Source of the DNA: Siniperca chuatsi
Lineage: Eukaryota > Chordata > Actinopteri > Centrarchiformes > Sinipercidae
Reading direction: 5' to 3'
DNA: 64,000 bases
Assembly (NCBI RefSeq): GCF_020085105.1
Contig: NC_058062.1
Span: forward strand, 5,110,945-5,174,944
Shown here: in pieces, positions 1-13,100 of the stretch
Position numbering within the stretch: position 1 is the first letter of the stretch
Layout of the letters: each line of letters begins with the position of its first letter
Translations under genes and position numbers: made by a program
Notes under the pieces: generated by a model
The model's input: the letters and a program-made list of their open reading frames with translations, nothing else
What the model was told of the DNA's origin: nothing
The model's database searches: none

Positions 1-716
1 TGTTAGGGGGTAGGCATGCATTCCAAACACACATAGACACACTCATACTCAAACATCCTGGAACATTTCAGATTAGCTTGTGCCATCTTGTCTTCTTTTG
101 CCTTCTATGTACATGAGTCTCAATTTCCACCAAACAGCTTGAATGTCGAATGTGGCAGGAAGTTGTAAAGACACGTATGACTTCCTCTGTCTCCCAACAG
201 AGACAGCAGCAGTTAAAGTCCTAACTGACTTTCATCCAACTAAATGACTGCTAACGACCACTTGTTCTGTATGGTTGCTTTAGCTGCAGCGTGAATAAAC
301 TACAAGCGAATTGTGATCTCTGTTCAGAAGCACACAACTCACAAATAAGCTCAAGAGTCCTCCTGGCTAATAAAAGAGACATGGGATAACCAAATACAGG
401 AAGGGGCGGAAAATGAAGGGCCTTTATGAGCAAAGAACAATGTGTTCAATGTAAACATAAATAAAGAAGCTTTGTAGTGTAATTAATTAGCTCTGCTATG
501 CCCAACACTGTTTTAACCGTGAAGCAATTTGACATACCAGTGTCTGAGAAGCTAGAGCCAGCCGGAGAGGTATATCTTACAAAGACCACTTTCACACAAG
601 TGGTGAAATCTTCTGGTTCAACTCTTACCTTACGTCATCACTCCTTCATAGACCGAGTCCTTGCTTCAATTCTAATCACACCTGCACATGTCGGCCCATT
701 TTCTCTTTGAATTTGT

Positions 717-1187
717 TTAAAGAAATAGTTCGACATTTTGGGAAATACGTTAATTCACTTTTTTGCAGAGGGTTAGATGAAAGAAATCGATTCCACTCTT
801 GGGTCTGTATGGCAAATATGAAGCTATAGCCAGCAGCTGGTTAGCTTAGCTTAGCATAAAGACTGGAAACAGGGAAAAACAGCTATTTCTTGAAAAATAA
901 ATTGTGGCACACAACCCCCTCGTAAAACCATAACTTGTCATTTTTACACTTCAGTTTTTGTACGGATTAAACAAACCAGATATAACTTGTTCATTAGTGA
1001 GCTTTATAGGTGCTGGTAGGTGATTTTGTTACCCTTTGACAGAGCCATGATTTGCTGTTCCAGTTTTTGTGCTAAGCTAAGATAACCGCCAGCTGGCTGT
1101 AGCTACACATTTACCATACAGGCATATTAGTGGTATCAATCGTCTCTCAGCAAAAAGCAAATGTGTATTTCTCAACTATTCCTTTAA
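717..1187. repeat. Fold-back MITE with long inverted termini
   Basis: The left arm starts at TTAAAGAAATAGTT and the right arm, read on the other strand, starts at TTAAAGGAATAGTT. The arms stay complementary well inward: the left arm around 825-860 (agctatagccagcagctggt) pairs with the right arm around 1085-1105 (cgccagctggctgtagct). The element is therefore a large imperfect palindrome of about 470 bp. I recognise it as a repeat that is common in percomorph genomes and often has TTAA at its ends. There is no coding capacity, so it is non-autonomous. Confidence 0.8.
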
Positions 1188-2699
1188 TCGGTAATCAGTA
1201 ATGGGTTACTGTGCATCATCATCTGCACACTGAGGGACAAATTTGGGTTTAACCTTTGGTGTTGAGGATCCTCTAAAAAACAACATTCAAACCATTACAA
1301 GTCCCACTGCCTTTTCCCGAGGCCACAGACCACCCATGTGACAGGGGAGTTAAATGACCCCCAAGTCTGTCCTTATTCTTTCAAAATCAGGAAAAGATGT
1401 AATAGGAAGAGAATTTGAGGTTATAGTTTAGAAAGCACACAACCTCAAAATAATGTGTGCAAGTCCTTCACCTAAACTACAAACCAGACCTCTCTTGTCC
1501 AAATTTCAGTGTTTACAAGGGCTATCTGCTGACATAAATCTAAGCCATTTGGAGCACTTAAAACAACTTTAAAGAATATTATGAGGGAGAAAGGTCAATT
1601 TGTTCATAGAGTTCAAATGCGAAAAAGCAGCGGCTCTTTTTCTCTTCCTAGTGCTAATGGACACAACAAAATTAGACAAACCCCCTCTGCTTCACACTTG
1701 ATCATCACTGACTTAATATACACTGTGGTGCACAATTCACTGCAACAGGCCCCTAGAAGGGAAGGCAGGCGCTATGTTAACAAACGTCTTTTGTCATTAA
1801 TCCAAAACAAGGCTTCCACTCTCTCTCATCCCTTATTTTTAGACGTGATCATTGTTTAATTATTTGGGACAGCAGAGTGGAAAACAACAGAACAAATGTG
1901 AAGAACCTCATCCTTCAGACACTGCGAAACAGTGTTAATAAGCTGATCTATCAGTTGTCAAGCAGTTTGACTTCAAACTAATCATAACAAACAACATTTC
2001 AGTCCAGTCCAGTACTAGCAACATAAATCATGAGTCTTAAGTTTAATATTTCTTGCAGATAGCATCTTACAGTATATTGCACTTTCTGGACCTGCAAGCC
2101 ATGGCCCTGATCCAACAAATAAAACAGCTGCTGCATGGAAGATATGTAGGCCCCCCTTTGACAGCAATCTTCCATCAATAACGCTGAACATGAACAGTAC
2201 AAGCAAGTTATGTGGACAAGATGCCTGGGAAGAAAAAAAAACCCAACTCAAACTCAAGATTGGTATGGGATTGATAAGAAAAAAAAAATTCTGTGATGGA
2301 AAACTAAGTATTTGCTGAACATGAGGTTTTGACACTTGACTGGCTGGAGAACTGATAAAAGAAAGATGAAACAGCCTGAGAGTGCAGATGGAGGTTCACC
2401 ACAACAGTCTGCAGAGTAATCACATCTGGGAGGGTGTTAGGACATTTGGTCCGACACTACTTATCTTCCGTTTTTGAGCTTCCTGTATGCAACGAGAAAG
2501 TGACGGGGCAGTTTTCTGTGTCTAAAGGCACAGTGCATCGAATGTCTTTATGTTTCTTTGGTCCGCTGACAGACATTTCCTGTCTGGGGACAGTTAAGGT
2601 CCATATAAAACCTTTTAAGGATTTATCAAAATATGGGGCTATGTTGCTGTAGTATGACAAGCGCTTAAAACTGCTTAACTTGAAGAAGGTGGGAAAAAT

Positions 2700-2960
2700 T
2701 AGGGCTGCAACTACTGATTAATTCCATTATCAATTAATTTACCAATTATTTTTTTCAATAAATCAACTAATCCTTCTGTCTATTAAATGTCAGAAAAAAG
2801 TGAAAAATACTCATCACAATTCCTAAAGCCCAAGGTGAGGTCTTCAAATGTCGGATGTTTTGTCTGATCAATAGTACAAAACCCAAAGATATTCAATATA
2901 CAATGACATAGAACAGAGATAAAGCAGCAAATTGTAGGTCTAGACTTAAAAGACCACAAA
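2700..2960 (+). repeat. Teleost 'gggctgcaacta' dispersed repeat, copy 1
   Basis: Begins TAGGGCTGCAACTACTGATT and continues through the diagnostic internal segments 'aaatgtcagaaaa' and 'cccaaagatattca'. The same family recurs at 34,323, 49,768, 52,335 and 57,340 in this window. It is non-coding, and the class is probably a non-autonomous DNA transposon. The right end is not sharply visible. Confidence 0.7.
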
Positions 2961-5359
2961 AAACCCTGCAGAATTTCAGATGTGTTCTTTTTCTTTGCTG
3001 TTTTGTTGATTCAAAGGAGAACTTGAAAGTAATAGGAAACAAAACACTCAAATTTACCACACACTAATCATTTCTGAGAGGCAGTGTGCCCTTTCAGATA
3101 GAAAGTGATACTGATTGTTCACTTGCAATTAGTAGTCAGCATCTTTTGCTCACAGAACCAGTTGAGTTCTGCACTGAAATGTCTGTCTAACTATGCAAAA
3201 AGGCCCTCAGTGTTTCCTTTTGTTACTTCTTTGAAGAAGCTGCCTGGAGGCACAACTACTAGTCCACTGATCATTTGTGTCAGAGATCTGTCTAATACCA
3301 AGCTAAGACATTGTCCTGGACTATTTTCAATTCATAAAATCAGATACCAATGATAAAGTCAGAAAGCCAAGTACAACGCCTGTTCCTAAAGAATAAATGT
3401 ATTACATCCCTCATTTTTGTCCAGTGACCCTAAACCAAATAGTGTTCAAATCTGTGATGTGAAAACTGATGGTTGGTGCTGGTATGTTGCAGCGGCTGGT
3501 CTGTTTATGTTTTCTTCTTTAAAAAAAATTGCAAAGAACAAAACCAGCCTGTGAAAGAATGTGTTGAAGACCTGGAAGTTAGAAAAGAAACCTCAAGTGC
3601 TGCGACTGATGAGATGATATCACAGACTGGAGAAGAGGCGAACATTTCACAAACAAATACTCCTACAGGACTGGAATTCAGGATAACATGCACTATCCCA
3701 TCTTCAAAAAAAATTCACATGCAAATATCTGCTCTGTGATCACAGATCATTTCCATCACACGCTGAAGGCTCCTTAACGGCAGACTGAGACATTGTCGAC
3801 TGGGACAATGAAGGCCAAGGGACAGGCCAATGAATGCTTGAGACTTTTTCCCTAATAAAGGCGTCTTAAGAAGTTCTTTTTCTAGATTGAATGTGGATCA
3901 TTTAAGTTACAGTGAATAGATTCCCACAGAGCTCTGCAGACTTAAAAATGTGACTGTTGACTAATGATACTGTGGGGAAACTCTACATGTAGAGTGTTTC
4001 TAAACAGTCTGCCCTAAGGTCTTTTCAAACCAGATAACCTACATTAGATCAGTACTGACAGCCACAGCGATGCAAAGCAATGTGAGTGCATAGTTATTGT
4101 TTAGACAATTACTGACACTGATTTGTTGCTGTATTGGTAGTGCAGCTGAACCTTTTATTTTTTATTTATTTATTTTTTACAAATTATCTGTCTGAGATCT
4201 GCAGTGAACCATGACAGGAAAATTAAATAAATGAAACAAATCAAAGTGAAAGGAATGTGCTAAGTCTTTGCCTTCAATATCTGAGCCAGAAAACTTAATA
4301 CAGGTTTACACTCTACAGTCAGATTTCTATCCCCCAGATATTATTGAGTTCATGTAGTGACTTTGCTGTAGTAAACTTTACTGTTGCGGCTCTAGAAACA
4401 ACTTTTACTTATATTTAAATTATTCAGTTCTAATCCTGTTCTGAATTTAAAGACAACCAGGTTGACATAGTAACTGTATAGCTAATATGCACACTTCAAT
4501 ATTTGTTGTTTTATCACAAGTCATATCGTCATCGCAATATTGAACTAAGTAGTAGTGAACTAAGTAAAATATTAACCACTTCTATCCCTTTAAAGCATGA
4601 AATCAGAGAAATATCAACACCTTTTCCAGGCCTGAAAAAAGGCTTTATGTTCCTTTGTTCACACAACCACCCTGACTATATTTCTTATTTTCAAAGCAAA
4701 CCCTAATAATAATACAATAAATGATTGGGAATGGTAAAGAAAGAGACAGGGATGCAGCTATTACACTGACCATTTTTGTCTGCAGCTCTATCGCTTGGAC
4801 CTTCTGGTGACCCATTTAATACTGTTCTGCACATCTGACAGCAGGAAAACACCCCCCCTCCCAACATATGGCACTTTTGACATACCCAACAAATCAGGTT
4901 TTTGTGCCGTTAATGGTAATTGTTTGACAGAAGAGCATATGGTCAAACACAATAAATGTTATTAGTCTCCGCTGCAGCTTTGTACAATGTGTCTAAATCT
5001 GCATTATTTGTTTATTTTTCGGGACCAACAAGTCAAATTGCAACAACAGCCTGTCAAATCTACTGACATAAATCAGCCAGCAGAGAAGGGTGTCAATCTG
5101 TGCAGTCGACTGACTGAAATTACAGTCAGGCAGCCCACTGACGGTGGCGGGAAAGGAAAATGACCATATACTTACTTAAGCCTTGTCGCCATATGCCAGG
5201 GCTATAATGAAAGACTGTTGTAAATGTGGTGCCCCGGATGGATATAAAGTGGTTTTACCAGACCACAGCGCAGTTTGTAAAACTGCTCAACAACACAAAC
5301 ACAGGCAAGAAATTTGTATCAAGAGTGAAACACATTTTCTTCCACCTGGAGTTTTAATC

Positions 5360-5790
5360 TAATGCTGATTCACGGAGGTTTAAATCCAGTCACTCATCAA
5401 TTTGGTATTACTCAACTGACAATCTCAGCAGCTGTAGGTGAGTTCATAAGCTGCAGCGGACATTTGTTTCCAAAATGGGGTCCAAGGACACTTGTACCAT
5501 TTAGCTTCAACAAGTTTGGCTGCGTGCGCACTAGTATCCCAGTTAGGACCTGGTTTATGGAGTATCCCAGTCATGTGCTGCACATGTAAAGATCATATAC
5601 TGAGTTCAAACCTGGATAAGCTCTTATCCCGGTTTTGAGACACCTGGGTATGCTTGCTGGAGTACTCTGATAGAAACCAGGATACTGTGGCATGTAAAGA
5701 CCTGATTAAGGATTCTGATCACTCTCTGTTGGTACAGAAATGAGAGAGATGATCAGAAACCTGGAAACTGTTATTATCATGTATATGGTG
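5360..5790. repeat. Probable dispersed repeat ('catgtaaagacctg' type)
   Basis: Contains two related blocks, 'cacatgtaaagatcatatactg' near 5580 and 'gcatgtaaagacctgatt' near 5693, around 'gagacacctgggtatgcttgctgga'. I know similar sequence as an interspersed fish repeat. A 75-codon frame across it has no recognisable similarity and is probably chance. Confidence 0.45.
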
Positions 5791-6355
5791 ATGAATAACT
5801 ATGAATAACCACATTTCTCATGTTTCCTGTAAATGTCATATCCAAAAAAGTAGGACTCAAAACCAGGACATTAATATGAACCTAAACATGCTCAATCAGA
5901 TCACCTTTTGTCAGAGGGTGCTGTATACTTCCCGCCTCCATCATAACCGTGGTACTGTTAACTACATTATAATAAACAAGCTTAAAATGTATTTTCTGCT
6001 TTTCTCTATGTGCTTATTTGTTTAATTCTGTTTGTGGTCTATGGGATTAAATCACTTGGAAATCCCTATTACAGACTACTTCACTGTCTGTACATACTTG
6101 CATTACTACAGACCTTTATGTAACACTCAGCAGGTTGGAGCCTACATTAGGCCAGTTACAACACACATTTGCAACAAAACAAAAAACACATTCATCTGCT
6201 AAGGCTGGTAACTGCTGCTCAAACAAAACAAAAACATAAAATCACGCCACGCAATATAAAACCACATATCAATTTACAAATCGGCTGATTTGAAATTTAA
6301 ATTAATTATGTTAGAAAGAGGGATACTCAAATTAGCTGAGATTATTTGAGTATCA

Positions 6356-6374
6356 AATAATAATAATAATAATA
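6356..6374. repeat. (ATA)n microsatellite
   Basis: A short run of the trinucleotide aat/ata, about six units, in AT-rich DNA. Confidence 0.85.
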
Positions 6375-6760
6375 AATGTATTATTCAGTGGGTTTAAATC
6401 ACCTCGTTGGTTGATAATAATTAGCCAGTAAGCTAGCTAACAAACACCCGTTAAAACAAGCGGCGCATTGCTAGCATTTTGATGAACACGACGGCGGGCG
6501 TTTAAAATATCTTCAAATTCAAAACAAAAACCTCCTCTAATGTTACTCTGCCTAAATACCGCATTCAAATCCAACATTCATACTACGGCTTATACAACAA
6601 ACTGGCTCCTAGTTAGCTAAACCTTTAGCGAGTGAACCGACATCATCACCTCACCTCATCTGACAAAAAAAAAAAAAAAGAAGCAGAGAGGAGAGAGCAG
6701 CGGAGGGAAGGGAGGCTGCAGACACACACACGGTGCAAACAGACGAGAAAAAACACTCAC

Positions 6761-6960
6761 CATCTGCGTTTCTTGTCTGCGACACACTGGCTGATAACAA
6801 AGACTCTTGTTCAGTCAGTGGCTGGAGGTTGATATTTGCTCTCTCATTCACTTTTATGGGAGGCTTTGTTGTAGACGCTGGTGCCGGTGAGTTTCTATCC
6901 TCCGCTTCGCTTCACGTCTCGGTTTTCAACAGAGCTTTTTTTTCTTCAGCAGGATGTCGC
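6761..6960 (-). promoter_or_regulatory. Promoter region and putative first exon of an unidentified minus-strand gene
   Basis: On the minus strand the sequence reads AAACGCAGATG followed at once by GTGAGTGTTTT. This is a consensus splice donor (6755-6760) placed directly after an ATG (6761-6763), so the first coding exon would hold the start codon alone. The surrounding 6.43-7.05k is richer in CG dinucleotides than its flanks, as expected of a promoter. No downstream exon is visible, so the next exon would lie beyond the left edge or be unrecognised. Synteny with human (MAP3K3 and LIMD2 lie near STRADA) makes those genes candidates only. A second possible donor (GGTGCCG then GTGAGT, near 6888) faces the plus strand, so a divergent transcript is also possible. 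Confidence 0.4.
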
Positions 6961-7469
6961 ACGCTATTGGTTCGCATCTGCTCCTCACGCGTTCACGGGG
7001 TGTCGGACAAATCACAACTGCGAGTGGAACAAGGATGCCTCTGTCAGGCTTTTACATAGACATTACCCCACCCCACTAGCCTTGATTTAAACAGGTTTAA
7101 AAGGGACATTGATAATATTTGTACCGTTTGTGTTTTGAGTGTGTGTTTTTCACTTATTTTGTTACTGCTCGCATGTGCATTATTTTTGGTCAGATATTAA
7201 TGCTTTTATAGTTGATCATATCTCTCCTGATTTTGTTTAGTGATTTTGGACATGTGCTGTTTGAATTTACATGTCCAAGTCTAAACACTACTGTAATTTT
7301 GTCTAAAAATAATACAATAAAATTAGCATTTTGTAAGAATTAATTCATTTTATACTTTGCTTACTTTATGTATTATGTTGGGGGGGGGGCTGGAACAATG
7401 ATATATTAGAGGCCAAGATACATTGCCTCATTGATGTATTAAGAGATTACATTATTACATTATTTTGAA

Positions 7470-7930
7470 TTGTAAGTGCACTGTAAGAAGTAATCAGAAT
7501 CTACTTAAGAAAAAGTCACCATACAACAATATAAAAATACTTATCACAAGTAAAAGTCCTGCAAAATCTTGCTTAAGTCAAAGTACAAAAGTATTATCAA
7601 CAATATATACTCAGAGTATCAAAAGTAAACTTCAACTTTCACTTTATTGTTTATAAAGGGAAATTTGACTTGCAGAACACACACAGACTTGAACATAAAA
7701 CATAATAACATTCAGAAAACATGACAAAAATATGCAAAACATATGATAAAAACCACCACACAAACTCACATAAAACATTTCTGTACATTAGTGACAGCAT
7801 AACAAAAGGCTTCTATTGGAATTATATTATTACACATTAAATAGTTGGATTATTGCATACTGAGCATTTGAATGTATTTAGCTGGTCTAGGTGGAGCTAA
7901 TGGGAACTGCAGTTAACACTATTGGGCACT
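7470..7930. repeat. Teleost 'aaaagtcctgcaaaat' dispersed repeat
   Basis: Contains 'aagtaaaagtcctgcaaaat', 'aagtacaaaagtatta' and later 'gctggtctaggtggagcta'. These match a repeat I recognise as abundant in fish genomes. The copy is broken: the segment between 7650 and 7790 does not belong to it. Confidence 0.6.
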
Positions 7931-8087
7931 TTAATCTGTATCAGCGCATTATATTTTATAAAGTTATCACATGTAAAATCTCAATCTGCAAAGTCACTAG
8001 TAACTATAGCTGTTATTTTCATTTATATTTATATATTATTATTATTATATTTTCTTCTGATATGTAGTAGAAAATGGAAACACTCAA

Positions 8088-8330
8088 GCAGCGGTGGAAT
8101 GTACAGTAACTGAGTATATCTTCTCAAGTACTGTACAATTTAAGTACAATTTTGAGGCACTTGCAGTGTACTTTTTCTGCTACTTTATACTTCTACTCTA
8201 CTACAATCCAGAGGAAAATATTGTACAATTCACTACATTACATATATTTGACAGCTTTGCGGATCAAGAACTTACACACAAAACACATGATCTACTTACA
8301 AAATATGATGTAATATGATAGTTATAAACT
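8088..8330 (+). repeat. Teleost 'gtggaatgtaactgagta' dispersed repeat
   Basis: Contains 'agcggtggaatgtacagtaac', 'tttaagtacaattttgaggc', 'gctactttatacttctactc' and 'acatatatttgacagctttg', in the order typical of a common fish repeat. A fragment of the same family occurs at about 45,550-45,700. Confidence 0.7.
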
Positions 8331-10180
8331 TGACCAAGTCACACTTAATTGTTCTCTAGTGATCACTGTTAGAGACTACAACTCATGTGCCATGTAAACG
8401 TTTGTAATATCAGTGTTAATAACAAGCCCTTTGTCATCAAACAAAAACAGCAGGTGGAGTTAACGAGTGCATTTAGCCCTCCAGCGGTCATACTGTGAAA
8501 CTGCAACGTTACATTTTGTCATGGCTAACCGTGGTACTAGTAATTTAACCGTTATTTAAGTCAATATTTACAATTTATTAGTGTTATCATAGTAGATAAC
8601 AGTAACGTCAGTGTTGATAATAACTGTACGAATGAAGATTTGATTTAATGAGTTTTCTGATGTGGAGATCTAACTTGTTAAAGCTGTAGCTTCAGGTGTC
8701 AAGTACCCGTCACTGCACCTTCCCTTTTAAACACATTCTTTATTGCAAAACTGTGCAATAACAAACAATAATAGACACATGCCAAGGGCTAAGAGGTAAA
8801 TAAAGGATAAAAGAAAAAGAACAAAAGGTTCAGCAATTATACAATTTATGTGTGCTGAGTCTTTAAGGCTTTGGGGTTTGTAGAGTTTGTATGTACTGTT
8901 GCATTGAATTATAAAAATTCATTATAAAAATTCTAAAGGTTTTCTGTTACACAATTTACTTTTGTGAATGTGAAATTTTGCAAAGATGATAAAAAGATGT
9001 ATAATAGAATACTGGTTTTGTTGTTTTTTTGTCAGGCACCTTCTTACCAGCGCTAAGGCAGACATGATAGCGTACTAGTACTTCCACTAAATCAATTTGT
9101 TTCTAATTCGGCACCAAAGCCTGAATACGTGTCATACATATTTTATGACAATATTATAATAGGAATTTATTCTAGAAAATGTAATCAAGACAATTTAGAC
9201 AAAAATACTCCTAGTGCAACAAGGACTCCCTTTCTCCTACAACTGTCTTTTTAACTGTCTTCACATCTCAGGTTTGTCTTTCAAAGTCAGCATGCCTGTT
9301 GCTCTGCCTCATGAATTGCACATGATAAAATAAAACAATATCAACTTGATGTAACTGCATAAAATTGGCAATTTCAGAAAACTTATTACAGATGTATTTG
9401 GTGATCAGAGACAAACATTATAATTCATTTAAAGACTGAACTGAGCACAGCAGCAGTGCAGATGTTGTCAGGGGGAAAACAGAAGAGTGACTAATTTGAC
9501 TGTCAAAGAAAGCAGATACAAAAGTAGATGCCAAAGGAGTCTTTTTAATCAAAACTTCACATTTTTCATGTGTTAATGAACACTTGAAATTCATCTCATA
9601 CAAACAAATGCATCTTCTTGAAAAACATTTCAAAAGCACAGACAGACTAAATGCCAAGGAAAGGCACTTCACTAAAACTTGAATACAAGACACAAAAAGA
9701 GCCATACATAGTTTTTGACATGTACGTGTGTGACTCACTCAAACACACAAACACACTTGGCAAAGATCCAAAATAAAGCATCAGGTTTGCAAGCACAAAA
9801 GCATGTTTGGAGCTCAGTGACAGAAAACAAGACAACAACCAACACATCCTAACTTTAAATTGTTTAGTGACAGTAGGATTCATTAAAGCTCTATTCCTTG
9901 ATCCTATTAACTTACAATAACAACAGTCTTGATGGTGTATGTACAGTGGCTGTCTCTGAGCTGCTTGTGTGATCTGTCTGACACTCTGTTGAGCTCTGAC
10001 CAAATCTTGAGTTCCTAACCAACCTGACAGGAGCGTCAGCACACTTTTATTCAAAGTCCACAAAATCCCCCTGTGCTTGTGTCAGCCTCTGATATGCTCT
10101 GCTATCTGCCTACACAAGAGACAAGCTCATCATGGAGCAGTTGGTTGCACATATTATTCTATTGATGTGTGTGTTTTTCT
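8331..10180 (-). other. ddx42 3' untranslated region and intergenic DNA
   Basis: Downstream of the ddx42 stop, AATAAA signals on the minus strand occur at 10,046-10,051 (134 bp after the stop), 9,166-9,171 and 8,739-8,744. The first would give a very short 3' UTR and the others longer ones. I cannot tell which is used. No other gene is seen here. Confidence 0.5.
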
Positions 10181-13100
10181 TTAGTTGTCCCACCTGCTCT
10201 TTCTACGTTTTGGTGGTTCAGGGACAGCAAAGCTTTCATCCCCTCCCCTGTCCCTCCCCTCCCCACTCCCCCTGTCTCCCCCATCCCTCTCACTCTTCCG
10301 ATCATCTCTGTCCCTCCTGCTTCCATCTCCGTTACGACTATCGTTGTGACGGCTGCTGCTGTGGCGGTCTCGGTCCCCGTAGCGGTCACGATCTCTGTCT
10401 CCATGGCGATCCCGGTCTCCGTAGCGATCCTCTCCACTGTGTCGATCGCTCCTGTCGCTGTGGCGGTCACGATCTCTGTCTCCATGGCGGCCCCGGTCCT
10501 CCCCATGTCTGTCCCGTGAGCTGTCTCTCTGTGAGGGAGGAGCAGGCGGAGGGTAGCTGTGCTGTGAACTGGTTTGACTGCTGGGCACTGAGCTCAGGGA
10601 GCCAGCGCTGGTGAAGCTGGACATGGACAAGGTGGCGCCCTGGGACCATTCTGAACCGTTGGGGGCCTCTGTCGGCACGGAGCTCAGGCTGCCGGCACTG
10701 GTCCAGCCTGATGAGCTGCTAGACTTGGTGCTGAGCTTTGGAGGGCCGCTGGACGCAGCCACAAAGTGGCTCTTATACTGAGCCTAGAATAAAAACAGAC
10801 ATTGAGAAGAAGAGATTAGCTGCCTGGGAGGCAAAACAAGAAATTCTTACTTTAAAACTTCAAATTAAGGATTTCATTACCTCATGACACAAAATGACCA
10901 AAATATTTGTAGGGTGGTGATAGTATGCTGATTAATATACAGTTGATTAAACCATTTCTCGGCCAGGTGCTAAGACTGTGCCTTTTAAAAGTCACTTTAC
11001 TACCAATGCTGTTTGAAAACTTCAAGACCCAGTCCTATGAGTGAGTGAGATGTTTTAAGATTTTTTTTTTTTTACAAATACTGCAGTATTTCCAACTGGT
11101 TAAAGAAAACATACAAATTGTACATTCAAGAAAATGTGGACTGTCAAACATAACACAAGTAACAATACAACAGTATCAATAGCATCATTTTAGTATCAAG
11201 TTAAATGTATGTATGAATTTAAAGTATGAAAACATGAATTACACACATGCAGTATAAAAATAAAAAACATGAAGACAAAAAAACAGTATTAAAAAAAGGA
11301 AAATCATCACAATAACTGTGATTAAAATTAAAGATATAATAAAGACATAATAATTAAGACAGAAAAACAAAAGGGAGAGAGTTCTACCTGGAAGGCTTGC
11401 TTCATTGCAGACATGCGATCTCCCATTGCCCCAGCGGCTGGTTTGCTGTAGTCTTCGTAGCTACTAGTGTTAGACAACAAGCTCCTGCTGCTGCTGCTGC
11501 GTTCCTGCAAAGACAACAGAGAGTTACTCACATCTCTGAATTTTCTCCAAAAGAAAAGACATATCTTAGCCATCATAGAGCTTTTAAAGCTGTCAGAGGG
11601 TCAAAGTTTAAAAGGTACAGTCTGGAATTGTTGTTAATATTTGTTCATTTTACAGTGCATTGTAACTACTATGATTATACCCATATTACAAAAAAAAAAA
11701 GAAGCAGCAGCAGATTTACAGTGTATTAATTAGTAACTCACAGAACTGTCAGCCCCCAGGCCTGGTCTCTCTCTGTAACCAAGACCACCTCCGCCAATAT
11801 TCAGCCTCTTTCCTTTACCACCCTTAAATCGTGATTTCCTGAACCAGGGATTCTGGGGGAAAAAATGTCAACAGAACAAAGTTCATTCAAACATTCACTC
11901 CTAAAAACCAATACATTTACTCCACAGCTTTTTTGATTCTTTCACTTGTTTATCTCACCTGCATGGCTAAATCCATCAGTTCTTTGGAAACGGCTTGATT
12001 AGCTCCCTCTAGATTTCTCACGAGGTCACCAGCAAATGTGGTGTCTTTGTTGGCAAGGAGAGTGTAAGCCACACCCTTCTCTCCAGCGCGACCAGTTCGA
12101 CCAATCCTGTGTGTGTGTGTGTCGATGTCTCGTGCCACGTCGTAGTTCACCACTGTGCGAATGGATGGGATGTCCAGACCACGAGCTGGGGAGGAATAAA
12201 AACAGGAAGCAGGAAAATGTTAAAAGATTAAATTGTAAGTTGATACTTTGTTACTCATCTGTCAATATACAGTAGACACACTTCACAGAGCAGATGTTTC
12301 AAATGGGACACAAATACGTTCATGTGAATGCTCAAACAGAAAACGACAAGAAGAAAAAGAAATGGGAAGTAGAAAACTTCTCCCATCTCCATCAACACCT
12401 TCTCTTGTACTCACCAGCAACATCTGTGGCCACCAGAACAGGCAAATTCTTTTTCTTGAAGTCGCTGATGACCTTGTTCCTCTCACTCTGGTCCATGTCT
12501 CCATGCAGGAGGCCCAGGCTGTAGCCCTCCTGGGTCAGGTTAGTAGCCAGTTCCTCACAGTTTGCCTTCTTGGTGACAAAGATGAGGACTGAGCCGGAGG
12601 AGGTGAACTCCACCAGCCGCCGGGTCAGCCAGCCCCATTTATCCGTCCCGCTGGGCAGCAGCTCCACCACCTGGGTCACATCCTCATTGGCCTGGTCAGA
12701 GAGGAAGGTAATTAAAACGTGGGATCTGTATGTTACAGCGTGTTTATTATTTTTTTTGTACATTTTAATGAAAGTGTAAATACTGTACACCTAAAAACAT
12801 TAATTTTTTGCTGCCACAATAGTTCAAAAATAGTTCATCTGTGCATTTTAAATACTGACTGCCACATTTTCAAGTCAAACATTACTTCAAAATACATGTT
12901 TTAAATTTTTCAATGAAAGGTTTTATTAGGAGTATTGTAACTGTATTTAAGAATTTTGTAGCCTTAAATTTGTGTTTTGGGACTTTGAGACACACTGAAA
13001 AAGGGATAAATTAGCAAATTTGTCTTTTTGTGTACCTACAGAGTTATCAGATAATGTGTGATGCTGCATACCTCTCCGATGTCTCCCTGCACCACACGAA

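Larger units (their letters stand above)
1..6754. other. Gene-poor flank, no supported exon
   Basis: I find no exon with conserved protein similarity and usable splice sites in this stretch on either strand. It is AT-rich and contains the repeats listed separately (717-1187, 2700-2960, 5360-5790, 6356-6374). If the minus-strand first exon at 6761 is real, this DNA would be its first intron. Short open frames here have no recognisable family. Confidence 0.6.

Noticed and set aside
10132-10614. Long plus-strand frames across the ddx42 last exon
   Set aside because: They are the antisense of the low-complexity D/R/H/G repeat tail and have no family similarity.
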